A stretch of DNA of 64,000 bases from Quillaja saponaria (taxonomy: Eukaryota; Streptophyta; Magnoliopsida; Fabales; Quillajaceae): positions 1,116,001 through 1,180,000 of the forward strand of contig CM055615.1 of the NCBI GenBank assembly GCA_029379385.1. The letters are read 5' to 3'. This document shows positions 1-13,789 of this stretch, in pieces; positions within the stretch are counted from its first letter, which is position 1; each line of letters opens with the position of its first letter. Position numbers and translations under genes: made by a program. The notes under the pieces are model-generated. The model was not told where the DNA came from. It saw only the letters and a program-made list of their open reading frames with translations, and made no database searches.

Positions 1-528
1 CTATATTAACCTTTCTTAGCAAGGGATCAATTTTAAGCAGCCAAGCTATACACCTCTTACAGATTTCAAGAAAACCCAAATAAAATATCGATATTTAACC
101 AAACCATTCTATTTCCTCCTAAATGTGATATCTTTAATCTTTCCTTCCATTCTTAATGCCAACATTGCCAAATGGAAGAAAATTATGTGCATCACTTAGT
201 GAAAGGGAGAAAAAAATGCATAGTTTGACATAAAATACTGTTGAATTATTATTAGCACCAAAAAGGATTGGAATTTACATTGCTTATAATGGAAACAGCA
301 GACCATTCAAAAAAAGAAGAAAAAAAAAAAGAAAATGAGGAACCACATGAGATTTGCTGAGTAAGCGGAGCTGCCTAGAACCACAGGCTGGAAACATAGT
401 ACTCCATGGTAATGGATTAAACAAGTGCAGGAGCCAAGAGTTACAGATTCAATCTCCCTCTTATATGGATAGAGCAATATTCTATAGATCTCTACTCATA
501 TATACCCATGATGAACGTGATTTGGAAC
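1..528. other. Downstream flank of the vacuolar sorting receptor gene
   Basis: This stretch lies just past the stop codon of the minus-strand receptor gene and should contain its 3' untranslated region. I see no coding frame with family likeness, no RNA gene and no repeat beyond short A-rich runs near 309-335. The window edge cuts the flank. Confidence 0.5.
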
Positions 529-3500
529 CTATCCTTGATTATCCAAAGGCATGTACTGAGCCATGATTGCCCGGATCTCTGAATCCATATAGCTCTGCAG
601 AGAATTTACCCAGAAAAGAAGATAAAGTCAAGATTTCCAAAGTGTTAGACATCAATCCTAAGTAGACCTGTTAATACTACCAAGCGGAGGAAAAAGAAGA
701 AATTTCTCTTGTTAAAATTTTAACTATCCAACTGGCTCAATTGTAATCCATATGGAAAATCTTACTCAGACTCCACAAGTAATTCAGTTAGAAACTTGAG
801 TCCCACATTATTTCATATTTGGATGAGCTTTGAACCCTAGGTCATCCAATGCAACATGACCCAATTTCTAACTCAAGGCATCCTACACGTTCCCACTCTA
901 TGTCCCCACCTCATCTCTCACCAGCCACATTTATCTTGCATATCTCTGAGTGATATCAAGTGCATAATGTTAAAAAAAGAGGAAGATGAAGAATGAAAAA
1001 TCAATCTATTCTGGTTCAGCAATGTATCCCAGCAGACCATTAATAATTCCTCAATTCTCCCATTCCCAGATTACTCCTCCTTCCTCATGCCCGCCACCCC
1101 AAATATCTATTTTATCTGATCCAAGAACAAGTCAACATAGAACATACCCGGATTCTGTACTTGTAAACTGCATATCCCCCAACTCCAGCTGCAGCCAAGA
1201 TGAGAAAAATCATCCAAAGAAAACCCCAGGTGAGCCCTCTTCCAGAAGTAGAACCTGCACCTACTTCATGCGAGATGAGAAAGGTGACCATAGAAAGTGC
1301 ATAAAGAGAAACTAACTACAAAGAAACAAAGCATGCAAGGAAAAACGAGCAATTATCCAGTAATATAGGAGATGCAAGCAGCAAACACACTTGAAAACCC
1401 AATTAAGATTAAACTATTTTTTATTCTGACTTTATACTTGACTGTAAAGCTCCATTTGGCCAAAATTATTTACTTTATTAAGGTTTTAGTCTGCTGGAAG
1501 TCTGTTTGTGTTAATTTCTTCGATTTCTAGAGCTAGCTGTAATTTTTAGCAATTTTCTACAATTAGTCCTGCAGTAAGCATTCTGAAACTGTTCTTATAA
1601 GGGCTCATGTTCTGGCCGATATTTAGTTTGTTTAGGTTTCCAATATGATGATAGATGATATTTAACAAGTTTTTTCCGATGTATATTAAAGAACCCGAGG
1701 ATCTTCTTCTTCCAAGTGTAATAAAGAACCCAGGTGTAATAATATGCTATAATTAGTCCAGCAGTGAGCTATCAGGAACTGTTCTTACTAAGGGCTCAAA
1801 TTCTGGACCATGTTTAGTTTTTTCACGTTCACTAAGATGATGACTGAGAATTATTAATTTTTTCCCAGATGTAATAAAGAACTCGAGGATCTTCTTCTTC
1901 CAAGTATAATGAAGAACCCTTGTCCCTAGGTGTGATTATCTAATTGTTCTTCTGCCTATATCTTTTGGGTATTCTTCTACTTAAAATAAAAAATTACAAC
2001 CGTCTAAATACCAAAACTCAAAATAATAAGACCATGGATAACTAGTTGAAAATAGAAAACACCAGTATGTTTTGTTGTATTTTTTATGTTTGGCTGTATT
2101 TTTGTGTTACATCTTAAAAAGATGCATGCATGTTTATATTGAGTAAGCTGAATCCATAACACAAGCATACAAAGGGAACAAGATGTGGCAAATTGAGTGT
2201 GATTTAGGACCAAGAGGAAGTTTTTGCTTAACCATTAGGTGTCATCTTTAGACATTAAATAGAAAATTGCAAGAAGTTCACCTATACAAATGTCATTTTC
2301 CCGCAAGTATAATAAACCACCACCGCATCTGCAGTCATAGCTGCCCCAGGTATTCTTGCATATGCATTCTGGACACTGGCAGGCCAACTTCTCTTTGCAC
2401 TCATCCACATCTGATACAATGGATGAAAACAAGAAACATGTAACAGTAAATTAGCAACAATCTAGCAAAATATGTATTTATTATTTAAAAAAAAGAAATT
2501 AAAAAGAAAAAGAAAAGAGAGAGTAAAAAAGCCTTGTCGTAAGAATGTCAAGGTAACCAACCCCGATCCTCAAAGAGGAGACACATACACATCCATACTG
2601 ATAAACAAATAAGTAGCAGGATTAAGTATAGGTGCAATAGTGCAGAAAGTAATCAACCAAGAGGTTAAACAGAAAATGAAGGAACTGAGAGCATAGTTTC
2701 AGATGAAAAAAAATAATAATAATAACAAAAAGAAAAAAGTCTATGCCGATGACCATGAGCCCACCATGCCTGTATCAACTTTTGGGATATTGAATAATTA
2801 ACCGAAACTTTCTCCAAATTACTTGAATATTTTCACTAATTGGACAGGAGGAGCCAGAAGAAGTACCTTCGCAGGTGTTCACTCCATCACCCCTAAATCC
2901 TGGGGGACACTTGCAACCTTTGGTATGGTCATCCTGCATAATCAATTAGGAGTCAAAAATAGGGGATACTTTAGAATATACCATGTCTTTTTTTCTTTTT
3001 TTTTCTCTTTTCACTTACAATCTGCTTGGGATTGGGCGGGGGTGTTTAGGTAGCATCTAGATTGCATAAAAGTGGACAAGGCAAACGACTTACAACACAA
3101 GCAGAGTAAGTCCTGCCATCTTGGGTTTTCTTCCAACAACCTCCATTATTGATTCCACACCGTAAAGCTCCTGAAGCTGTTTAAGCTCAACAAGTATATT
3201 GTGTAAGAAACCAAGAAAAAACAAAGAATATTGTGTAAGAAACCAAGAAAAAACAAAGAATATTATCAGAACTAATAAATTCATATATGAAAACCATTAA
3301 GAAAATGAATTTTCCTTAAAGCAGATAGAAGCTTTCTTATTTTTTATTTTTTTTACCAGCACGCCACTCCTCAAGCAAGTAGGGGCTATTTTATTTGGCA
3401 TGCATATATGGTGCAAAACCCAAATAAGAAAAAGAAATCTACTTTTGTGGATACTCATATTGCAGATATATACCAGATGAAAACTTACAAGCAACATGCA

Positions 3501-6500
3501 TTAACCACACAATCATATTCTCAAAATGAAAAACAAACAGTCCCTTAATCTTAATTTTATACAAAAATGCTATCCCAAGTTCTAGAGATCTTAGATGAAA
3601 ATTAAAAATCTGAGGAAATTTGCTAAACCTCTTGAGCTTTTTTTTTTTTTTTTTTTTAAATTTTATATATCAACCAATTGTTACTTGTGCACACGCGCAC
3701 CCCTTCTCAAAAAAGAAAAAAGAAAGAAGATTTGGTACTCAGCTTCTAATCTAATATAACCCAGTATATGGCAACTAAGAAAAGAGTACTTAAAACTTGT
3801 AACAAATGACCAGATACTTCAAATTCATCAGGACTATAATAAATTTATGTTGCACTTAAAAAATGATTTCTTGCTGCACTAAGAATAATTTACCTTCACA
3901 GTGTGTATATCCGTCACCAACAAACTTCACACCTTGGACAATAGGGCAGTGACACACTCTTCCACGGAAAGTATCCTACAACAAAAACAATATGCTGAAG
4001 ATAAAAAACAGAAACCATAACAGGACGAAAGAAAAGAATTCACAGATATGAGCTTGAAGGGACTGTGTCAATGAACTACCCTGCATGCAGTAAGGTTAGC
4101 TGCCTTGTCCTGCCAACAACCTCCATTGTTAACCAAACACTCATTTGTTTCTATATCTGCAAAGAATAATCAGAAAAAAGGGCAGTTGAGAAATTATGAA
4201 CAAGATCCAATTTCAGTGAGTATTGCTGATCATATAATGTAGTTATCATCCTTCAAGACTCTGCACCAATTGCATGAAATATGGCCTGCCACAGACAGCT
4301 GAAAGTGAAAGTTTCTCACTACAGGTTCTGAAATTGAGAAATTTTATGCAAATGAATTTCACAGTACAAGCAGAGAGACATGCAAGATTTGTATTTCTTT
4401 TTTTAAGCTCAGCAGAAGCAGAACCTTGAGCGATCAAGGGAAATTTAACTTTGCACTTGGGTTCAATTAGTATTTTTATTTTTTTTTATTTTTATGTAGT
4501 TGGGAAGGGGGGTGGCATGAAGTGAGTGCCACCACGATTTAAGTGATGCCATCATGATTCACTTGTTTAGCACTGTTAAATAAAACCCACTCAACAATTA
4601 TGAAATGCTGCAATAAACAATTATAAAAGGTAATTAGAAAGAGAAGTTGAACGAAGGACCTTCAGTCAAACAAATTGCAGGCTCAGTGGTCTCTTTAAAT
4701 CCAGCACAGATTGCCTTGAGAACTGCACCTTTGTCCAACTTACCTGAAAGCAGTTGACATACAGTTAGCAGGCACAGATTAATTTCGTTAGATGATAAAT
4801 AGCTATAGATAAGCCAAGACGTTTGAACTGAAGATGTTATTCCAAACCTCTATACTGTCTGTTGTTTACAATAAGAGTTGGCAGTATCGTTACATCTCCT
4901 CGAGAGCCCTTGCCAATCTGAAATCAATGTCAGCAGCATAAGTATCACACACTGAATGGCATAAATAAAAGACATGCCCACTAGAATATAGAAATAGTTG
5001 GCATTTAAAGAGTCCAACCTGTGCATCCTGTTCAGCTTTAAGAACAGGGTTTTCTACATCTGCCTCAGGATCTCCAACACAAGCTTTTATCTTCTTCAGG
5101 TCAACACCTGTAAAGTATGTGAAAGTAAGTGCACTGACAAAACTAAGCTTTGAGACCAATTATATAAGATAAACTCAAAGCCATAATAATTTTAATGTCC
5201 TCTATTTTGGACTATTTCAGAGAAGTTAAAAGGTACAATAAACAACTTATTCAGAAGTCAGAACTTTTCATATAATAAAAGGTGGGCTTTTAGTTTTATT
5301 TTTTTTATACACAAGATAGAAGAGATGCCAGTCATTATAAACAATACATACTCAACTCACTAACTAAGCCTTAAATCTGAAACTAGTTGGGGTCAGCATT
5401 ATCAATAATACATGAGTTATTTAATTTTGAGAAAGGTTGAGCTGGAATTTAGTTCAAAGTATCACAGCAGTACAGATACAACTTTGATTGTAATCCAAAG
5501 GTACAGTACCGAAACAAAAACATCAGACAATGATAATGCAAGAAGCCTGATATAATGACTAACAGCACATTGCAAATCCAAGAGACTCTAAATCGATGCC
5601 AATGATGAGAAAACTGGAATTCAGATAGAGTAGTAACTCTGCTCAGAGAAATAGCATAAAAAAGGGTTTTGATTGAAATTTGGAAAGAGGTTTCTGCACA
5701 TCTAATCGAAAAAAATAAAAATTGTAAGAGGATACTATGATGTGAATTCCAAAACTTTATCTATCCAAACTACCAAGAGACTGAATAACTTGATCTGAGC
5801 ATTCTTCGGTGTACTTCTTCTCTTTCATGGGGCAACGGATTGAGAAGTCAGTCACATAGGTCCACCATAGCCAAGGCCTTCCACTTTCATTTGCCACTTT
5901 GAAAAAACAAGCTTGGCGTAAATTTTGAACTACAACATCCTTCCCATCATACCCTCTACTGAAATCTTGCTCAGGATCCGGGGCACAGTACCTCCCATGG
6001 TTAATGCACTGAGACTTGCACTGTTTGCTTAAAATAAATGCTTCAGGGCAATACCAAGTTATATAGTGAGGAGTGAACTGGGTATATCCTTTCTGCTCAA
6101 GTATCTGAGCTGCCCCTTTAAAGGTCTTCACAAACTCAATCTGGCTGTCACACTTTGGCCCGCACTCATCATTGCTATTTGTCCACAGTTCATACTCAAC
6201 TCGGTCATCAGGATGTGGAAGCGCTTCTCTCCAGTCAAGATTTATGTTTACCATCTCCCCACTAGAAAGTGCCTTCTTGATGCTATCCCCCAAGGGTTTG
6301 CTAATAAGGGCAGAAGGGATGGTGATATTTTGCAGATAATCGGCATCTGCGTTCTCTTCTTCGGGAGTGTCCATGGTAATAAGTGGTTCAAGTCTGTCAT
6401 CTGCAACAAGAATAGCAGCTGCTCCACCTTTCTGTGCATTCCATGCCTTTAAGGTGAAGAAACAGTCTGGCAGAAAAAAAATAAAAAAAATAAAATTAGT

Positions 6501-7195
6501 TAACAATATTTTGGACTTACAGTTTGCATCTTCTACAGAGTTTATATAAGAAGCTGGAGGAAAGCAACTAGGACTCCATGGTCAATTAAATAAAAATTTA
6601 ACATATTGGTGTCATCAATTTTAGTTAGTGACTTGAATAATATTTAACTCACCCTTTGCATGATAAGAATCATTAAAAAATTTAAATTTGGAAATTATAA
6701 AGATCAATGAAATTTAATACGAGAATAACAAACTTAACATGAACGCGTTGACACCAAAGAAGTACAAAAACAAAAGAAAAAACTGAACAGTTCTGCGTAA
6801 CATCCACTATATATTCTGGCAACTCCCAAATTGGAAGGTTTAAACACACGATTGAAAATAAACGAATATTTGACAGGTAGCATTGAATTCAAAAGCTGAC
6901 CTCCTCGTTCGGCAAGAAGAAAGGTGGGGAGACCTCCTGCCCTCGACTTGAATGAAATATCAAAGTCATCAAAGCTCTTGCATGCCTTCTGATTAGCCTT
7001 GGGGTAAATTACAACACCAACCATGGTTCCTCCATATTGTGGAACCCCAAAATTTCCAATTGCGCATTCATAAACACCTTTCAGCGAGTTAGGAGAAGTA
7101 ACTTTCAAATTGTTCTTCTCCACTACAAACCTACCCATACAAGAACCACAAAGCAAAATCCAAATCCATAGCAAAAAAGTTAACTTTTCCCTCAT
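529..7195 (-). CDS. VSR: Vacuolar sorting receptor (BP80/VSR family), 12 exons
   Basis: Type I membrane cargo receptor that binds vacuolar sorting signals of soluble proteins and cycles between the trans-Golgi/early secretory compartments and the prevacuolar compartment. Exons (minus strand, transcript order): 7195-6901, 6466-5774, 5107-5019, 4917-4848, 4743-4660, 4156-4080, 3975-3894, 3176-3094, 2933-2867, 2410-2282, 1254-1148, 594-529; all introns are GT-AG and the sum is 1842 bases, 613 residues, the usual family length. Visible parts: a signal peptide (residues 1-20), a protease-associated domain (exon 1 into exon 2, with the [12 protein letters not shown] motif), a Cys-rich central region ([10 protein letters not shown]), three EGF-like blocks ([21 protein letters not shown]; the Ca-binding DVDECKEK in exon 10), a membrane segment about 566-587 and a cytosolic tail with the clathrin-adaptor signal YMPL at 606-609. 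The ATG at 7195 is chosen because it starts MREKL plus a hydrophobic run; no ATG lies upstream in frame. It looks like the VSR1/3/4 group; I cannot assign the exact paralogue. Confidence 0.95.
1559..1920. repeat. Two-copy tandem duplication, period about 190 bp, in the last VSR intron
   Basis: Two diverged copies follow each other in the intron between VSR exons 12 and 11 (roughly 1559-1735 and 1749-1920). Both contain the same ordered words: a GAACTGTTCTTA-like stretch, AAGGGCTCA, TTCTGG, a GATGATG-type stretch, then GAGGATCTTCTTCTTCCAAG. No coding frame spans them. This is an intron duplication, with no sign of a mobile element. Confidence 0.8.
3196..3262. repeat. Short tandem repeat, 32-bp unit, two copies
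   Basis: Two nearly identical 32-bp units beginning ATATTGTGTAAGAAACC stand in tandem just upstream (in transcript sense) of the VSR exon that ends at 3176. They lie in an intron and do not touch the splice acceptor. Confidence 0.85.
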
Positions 7196-9891
7196 CTTGC
7201 CTTTAAACTCTCCTCCGATCAATGCTTCAAAACAAAATGATCCGGATAAAAAGATAACCGGGATTTAGTTATTTATTTATTTTCTTCGAACCCAACAAAG
7301 TGACGACAATTCAGGTGGAATAAATACGATTCCTATTCCATAATATACATTTTTCCTAATCAAAACTCGAACTTTATGAAAAACCCAGATCGAAAATGTC
7401 GATAATTACGCAAAAGAGAGTGTGGTCCCCTTTTCTGCACTGCTAAGGTATCTGGTTATGGCCGACTAAAATTTGCAGAGAAAGCTTAAGAAGAGAATTA
7501 TCTCTTGTTTGGAAGAAAAGTATCAAAAAGCTTACAATGACAAAGGAACGAAAAATGCGAAGAATGGAAGAACTTGTTATATACGATGCTGGTTGAACCG
7601 TTATTCCGTAATTCCAATCCTCTCCGTAGAAAAATCGATTCCACGGGATTGATCAGATCTTACGCGATTGGGATTTAAAGGGTCAGCTCAGATGAGAGTC
7701 ATTAATTAAATATAGAATAATAATAAATAAATAAAATGGATTCCTTCTTCGAGACTCATGAGGCTTTAATTAATAATAATAAATTAACATGGATTGAATC
7801 TAATATTAAGCCTAAGCCTTGTGTAGTTATAACTCAGAAGAAGAAACTTAGAAATAATGTGGGATTAGATAGAGTTTTGGGTGTTTGGGGGGAAATTGGA
7901 ATAGGTTGTCTCTTTGTCGTCACTTGTTGTAACTAAAAACAAAAATTTTCTATTCTTGTTCTTTCCTTTGTCGGACTTAATTCCATTTTTTTGTGGATAA
8001 AACATGAGGCCCACATAGGACCCAATATCAGTATCAAATATCATTGTCAATGCATGATGCATGGCCTGCAGGTGTTAATCAAACAAACAGATTTGATACA
8101 CATAGCTACAACTAAAAAAGTTACAATAAATTTTAGACAAAAGTGTTGTTATATATCTCATTTGCACAAAAGCATTTCCATCGAGCAACTCACATAAAAA
8201 TAATGTTCAAAAATTTAAATTGGAGAATGACTGGAAAAATTTATCGAATAGGTGATTAGGTTGAATAATAGTATAAATATATTTAATTAAATACATAATT
8301 AATTGTTTTATTAATTATAAACATATAAAAATAAAAAAAAATAATTTAATATTTATTGAATACTAAGTAAATCACACTACAATTAATTAAATATATTTTT
8401 TAATAGTTAATAAGGCAATTAATAAATTTATTATGTATTACAGAATTCAAGTTTCAATTTTATACATTAAAATAATAAAACAACATCAATATAAAATATA
8501 AATATTTCACTAATATATAAAATAGAATCTTTCACTAATTCTTAATACAGCTAATAGTTTTTTTTTTCTTTTACAAAATAGTTTAGTTATACAAAATTGA
8601 TACTGATTCTTTCGAGTTTTATATTTTGTATCGATTTTTCCAACAACCTCAATGATTCTTAGGTCCAATTCGTTCTGATTTGTGTTTCGAACAATGATCC
8701 AAACAGTTGGTCCAGTTCAATTTTTAAAACATTCTAAATTAAAATATATCTATGAAAAAAATCAAAAAATAAATTCATTATGTAAGTTTTTCTCTTTAAA
8801 AATATTCAATTTGATGTAATGAATTTTTTGTTGGCTTTATTTTCACAGCCAAAATACTTAAGACCACAACTTCTTAATTGCAAAACATTACAAATAGACT
8901 AAATTGTCCTCAATTAACAATGTTTTAAAAATCAATTGCATAATAAATTAAATTCTATTGACAAAGTGAGAAAGTTAAAAATAAATACGCTATTTTTCAA
9001 CTTGTTTATCTTTCATCTCTCCTATTGTCTCCCTCCCCTGCTTTTCACTCTACCTTCCTCCTTCTAGCTTTACACATTATTTGATTATCTTCAGTGTCCA
9101 TTTTTTTATAAATCAACAAAATATTAATAGACAATGATAGAAATTTTTGTTTTAACGTTCTCATTGTTTTGCTTATAAGTGGTTTCTTCAATCCATCCCT
9201 TAAAAACCCTCCCAAAACCACCCGACCCGACCATCATTTATGGTTTAAAATTCCATTTCGCACTCTTCAACTCATCTGACGCGAACATTTTTAAATTCGG
9301 CTTTGATCCCTTAATGTTACTTCTTGTCGTTGGAACCTCCTTACTGATTGTCACAATTATTGCTGACACTAGCTTTTCATGCCAAGCTGATCTTTTTCGA
9401 TCTTTCTGTATTGATCCGTAATTAATTCACTTACAATATAATATTATGGGAAAAAAATATCTAATAAACTGATAATAAATTAAAATTTAACTAACGTTAG
9501 TTATAAAAAACATAAAATATTCAAACATGAATATTGATTTACTGCAGTTAAAAGTAATCATAATAGGGTTAAGTAATTAATTAATGACAGAAAAAATTGA
9601 AAAATTCAAGACACAACATAGCAGAGGCATTTTCTTATACAATTTGTTTTTAAGAATGTTCTATATATAATTTAAGAATGTAAATCATGCAAAAAATAAT
9701 ATAGATAAAATATGACAGTGACATTTAAAAATTATAAGAATATTCTATCAAATTCAACAAAACTGATAGTAATTCAAAGACACCTTCTCAAGATTTCCTA
9801 TTCCAATTTCCAGCACAAGCAGAAGAAAAAAGAAGTTAATACTGAATCAAAATGAAGAGCACATCAGGAAGAATTTAGAAAATGCAAAACC

Positions 9892-9968
9892 CTCTCTGGT
9901 TCTTAACTTTATATACTTCTCAACAAAACTCTCTCTGGTTCTTAACTATATATACTTCTCAATAAGTT
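9892..9968. repeat. 39-bp tandem duplication
   Basis: The sequence starting CTCTCTGGTTCTTAACT occurs at 9892 and again at 9931, each followed by a TATATACTTCTCAA stretch. Two copies only, non-coding. Confidence 0.85.
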
Positions 9969-10618
9969 GAAAAGCAATCCTCTCCCTCCCCAGAAAAAGA
10001 TCCTGATTTTCTACTTTTGCAAAAAATATTCATAAGATCCATCATATGTAGCCTTTTGGTGTCCTAATAAGCCATCCACTAGTCATCTTGCATTCTAATG
10101 AGAAATCAAGCAAACATTTTGCAGCAGAACAAATGAAGATGGCCACAACTCTTATTAAATGGTTAATAACAAGAATGCAGCAGTACCTGTGTGTTTAAAC
10201 TTGAAAATCACAAAAAATCATTCATAAATTACCCAAGCAACCAGTAAACAATCAAAGAATATTCTAAGATCAAGTCATGTTTTTTAAGAGATATACATAA
10301 TTCATCCAAAACAAACTGTAAGATCATGTCAATGCAATAATGATTCAAACAACCTAAATAGCAATTCCCCTTGAATCAAGACGGGTGGAGGGAAACATTG
10401 TTTGTTTCATCCTGTAGAACACCATTGACCATGAAGCAAGTGCATCTCCAGAAAAATATCAAAAATAATGCCAAGAGAAATTAAGCCATTGATGGAGAGG
10501 ATGAGATATCCAGTATTAACAAAATATCAAAATTTGCAGACGGAAAATCCATAACCACGTTAATCTTTCAATATGGTATAAGACTATAAGGTGCATGTTT
10601 TAGCTGGCACAATAATTA

Positions 10619-10930
10619 GGAATGCTTGCACAAATTTCTTCCTCAAAGGAACTACCACGCCATATAGCATAAGTACACCATTAAGAAAAACATACATATT
10701 ATGCAAAGAGAAACTTAGTAATTTATCAAGAAGGGGCTTGGTCCTTTTGGTATATCTGATCAGAAAAGATAAAAAAGAAACTTGAACTCAGGACTTCTAT
10801 ACTTCTGTACCATTTAATATTATGTTTTTTCTTCCTGGTCCATCATATACCCCCCCTCCAGGAATGCTTGCACAAATTTCTTCTTCAAAGGAACTACCAA
10901 ATCATATAGCACAAGCCCACCAGCAAGAAA
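10619..10930. repeat. Spaced direct duplication of about 70 bp
   Basis: A block starting GGAATGCTTGCACAAATTTC lies at 10619-10688 and again at 10861-10930, about 85% identical by eye, separated by 172 bp. Both copies go on with CAAAGGAACTACCA and a CATATAGCA-like word. No frame is kept in both copies over the full length, so it is probably a local duplication in non-coding or formerly transcribed DNA. Confidence 0.75.
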
Positions 10931-12325
10931 CTAAAACGTCAGCGGCAACTGGCAAGAAAAAAAAAACACCAAATAGCCATGAACCACCAATGTACTTGAT
11001 ACTTTTGTTAAGTTCATTTGGCATAATAGCTATCTAAGGTTCCAAAGCTTTGATGATGGATAATATGTGTAAAATCTACTTGTATTTATGTAATCTGGTA
11101 CTACAACAACGCTAAAAATGCATGAATAAGTTCCTTTAACTACTTAGAGTTGTCAAGGATAAACTAAAATTGGCAATGCAGTGTCCAAATTTTACACCAA
11201 AAAACCAGAATCCATTTTGTCCTGAGGTAATATCCATTGTTACTCACTACAACTCGTGTGAGTAACAAGGAAGATAAAAGTAAAAGGAAGATGAAAAGAG
11301 AAATTATTAGCAAAAAACTATTCCATTTCACACAGCTACAACCCCAACTTAGAAGCTTAATCCATAAAGTTTAGCAGTTGGTATGAAAATATGGGAGACT
11401 ATAATGTAGTATCTTCTTATGATTTCACAATTGCAAAAGCTACGCAATTGACTTGCTAGGATGGGTGAGTACAACATAAATTTATTATCTTCATACAAAA
11501 TGACATTTCAAGAGCAAAATGGAATTGCTAGAAATTCATGTTCATACTCCCTAACCTAAAATCAGGGAAAAGAGAAAAATGAGATGGTTGGATTAGTGCA
11601 AATGCCTCTGGTGGTGGTGGTGATGGTCTCCACTGTCATTCCAGCCAAAGCACTGTAAGACAGGGTAGCAAGCCAAAAAGATGTGTTAATGTCAGATTTG
11701 TCCGAGCTGGAGACCTGGCGAGGTGGTCTCCTCAATGCCTCTTACTTATCCGAGCTGGAGACCTGGCGAGGTGGTTTTCTCAATGCCTCCTACACTCATT
11801 CTTCAGTAGACCTGCATGGGTGGTCCTAGAGACCTGTCAGCACTCCAAAGCTCAAGTCAGTATCTAGAGAGATAAGGGGAGAGCTATTAAAATAAAGTAT
11901 AGATAGAAGGACCCTTTTTTGAGAGTGTGAGAGCTTGTATTTGTAGGGCCTTTAGTAGGCTTGGGCTTATTGGGCTTAAGTTAATATTTGTATTAACACA
12001 AGTCCCCCCCAAAAACAAGTTCAAGGAATGAAGTGATTCGGACTTGAAGTCAACTAAGGGCAAAACCACAGTGTTAATTGAGCTTTTTCTTAGCAGACGA
12101 GCTTTTGGCTCCAAGCCTTGCAACGTTGGGGTGAGCTCGTAGCTCTAACTTCCTTTATCTTGGGCTATAAAATTTTCCTGCAACTACGGTTAAACAGTCG
12201 ATCTCAAAAGAAAATTTGTTAAGCACATATGAGGGTAAAACAATATGCTTTACGATTAAAAAGTCATGCAGTACTAGAGTCCACCTTTGGAGAGTTGAAT
12301 ATCCGAGTGCGGACCTTTTGCAGGC

Positions 12326-12945
12326 GAACTCGGCGGAGGCTCGAACCGTAGGATTGAAACTTGGCAGCCTCGCTTGCCTGGATCGGGAGCACCGGGAAGG
12401 TCGGGTTCCCTGTCAGGGCCGTTGGATCGACCAGGTGAACCTCAACCTTTTTTGAACCCGGGTTTGAAGATTTCTTGGGTGAACTCGGCTGAGGCTCGGA
12501 CCGTATGATAGAAACCTGGCAGCCTCGCTTGCCTGGACCGCAAGCACCGGGGAGGTCGAGTTCCCTGTCAAGGCCGTTGGATCGACCAGGTGAACCTCAA
12601 TCCTTTTCGACCCCGGGTTTCGAGATTTCTTAAGTGAACTCGGTGGAGGCTTGGACCGCAGGATGGAAACCTGGCGGCCTCGCTTGCCTGGACAGCGAGC
12701 ACCGGGGAGGTCGAGTTTCCTGTCAGGGCCGTTGGATCGACCAGGTGAACCTTAACCGTTTCCGATCCCGGGTTTGGAGATTTCTTGGGTGAACTCGTGG
12801 AGGCTTGGACCGCAGGATGGAAACCTGGCGACCTCGTTTGCCTGGACTGTGAGCACTGGGGAGGTCGAGTTCCCTGTCAGGGCCGTTAGATCGACCAGGT
12901 GAACCTCAACCGTTTCTGCCCCCCGGGTTTGAAGATTTCTTTTTG
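12326..12945. repeat. Tandem array, four copies of a 155-bp unit, inside the LTR element
   Basis: Units begin with GAACTCG at 12326, 12481, 12636 and 12791, a constant spacing of 155 bp. Each contains CTGGCAGCCTCG- or variants, GAGCACCGGGGAGGTCGAG, CCTGTCAGGGCCGTTGGATC and GACCAGGTGAACC. The array is GC-rich against AT-rich surroundings. 155 is not a multiple of three and stops occur, so it is not a protein repeat. Confidence 0.93.
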
Positions 12946-13789
12946 ATTGGTTTTGGGAGGCTATGTCTCTCCCTTTCTACTTCACCTGTAGAAAATTCCT
13001 GCAACTATGGCCAAACGACCGATCTCAATAGAAAATTCATTAGCCACATATGATGGTAAACATGTAATAACATGTTTTCTGAATAAATATACAATAATAT
13101 GTCAAAGATATAGTTGCATTGCAATTATCATTTTGATCGGCTTATCTTTGTGATGGCCTTATAATTATGGTATTTTTAGGTGAGCTTATGAATCTTCAAT
13201 GAATGATTTAATATTTTCAAGACTTGGAAAATTTTTGTTGTTGATGAACATGTAATCCAACAATTAAGCAGATATAAATTAAGCTGAGCATTCGATTCTA
13301 GTAGATTTGCATAAAGATATAAAATTGACAAGAGTTTCTATAAGAACATAGAAGTTTGCAAGCAATTTATACAAAATTTATAAATTTTTAGGTCATTTAA
13401 AGAATTTAAGAGCCTATATGCAATTTTCTAGAATTATTTCGGTCAATTATATGATAATATAAAATCCTGCGGACTATTGTACAATTAGTTCAAATCATTT
13501 AAGCAAGTAATATAAATGATAGGGGCATATTTGATAAGTATGAAAAGAGATGTGGTAATTATATGAATTTATAAAAATTTGGGCCATTTATGTAATTAAA
13601 AAATATATATGGTTCGAATGTGGGTCATTACCATAACATACATGAAGTATAGGGACCGAATAGCAAAAATAGATAAATCTGGGCTGTTTTTGGATTTGGG
13701 CCGACATGGCGGGCTGTGTTTGTCAGTCCGAGTTGGCGATCTGCACTTTTATTGGGCTGGACTCTTGGTGGGCCGAGTTGGGAGCATGC

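Larger units (their letters stand above)
7196..11592. other. AT-rich intergenic region, VSR promoter side
   Basis: This holds the 5' flank of the VSR gene (7196 to about 7700) and then more than 3 kb of AT-rich DNA with long A/T runs (about 8200-9000). Open frames at 7736-7936 and 9179-9421 show no protein family and no splice context, so I do not call them genes. The only structure I can support is the two short duplications listed separately. Confidence 0.6.

Noticed and set aside
6066..6452. 128-codon plus-strand frame
   Set aside because: Shadow of VSR exon 2 on the other strand.
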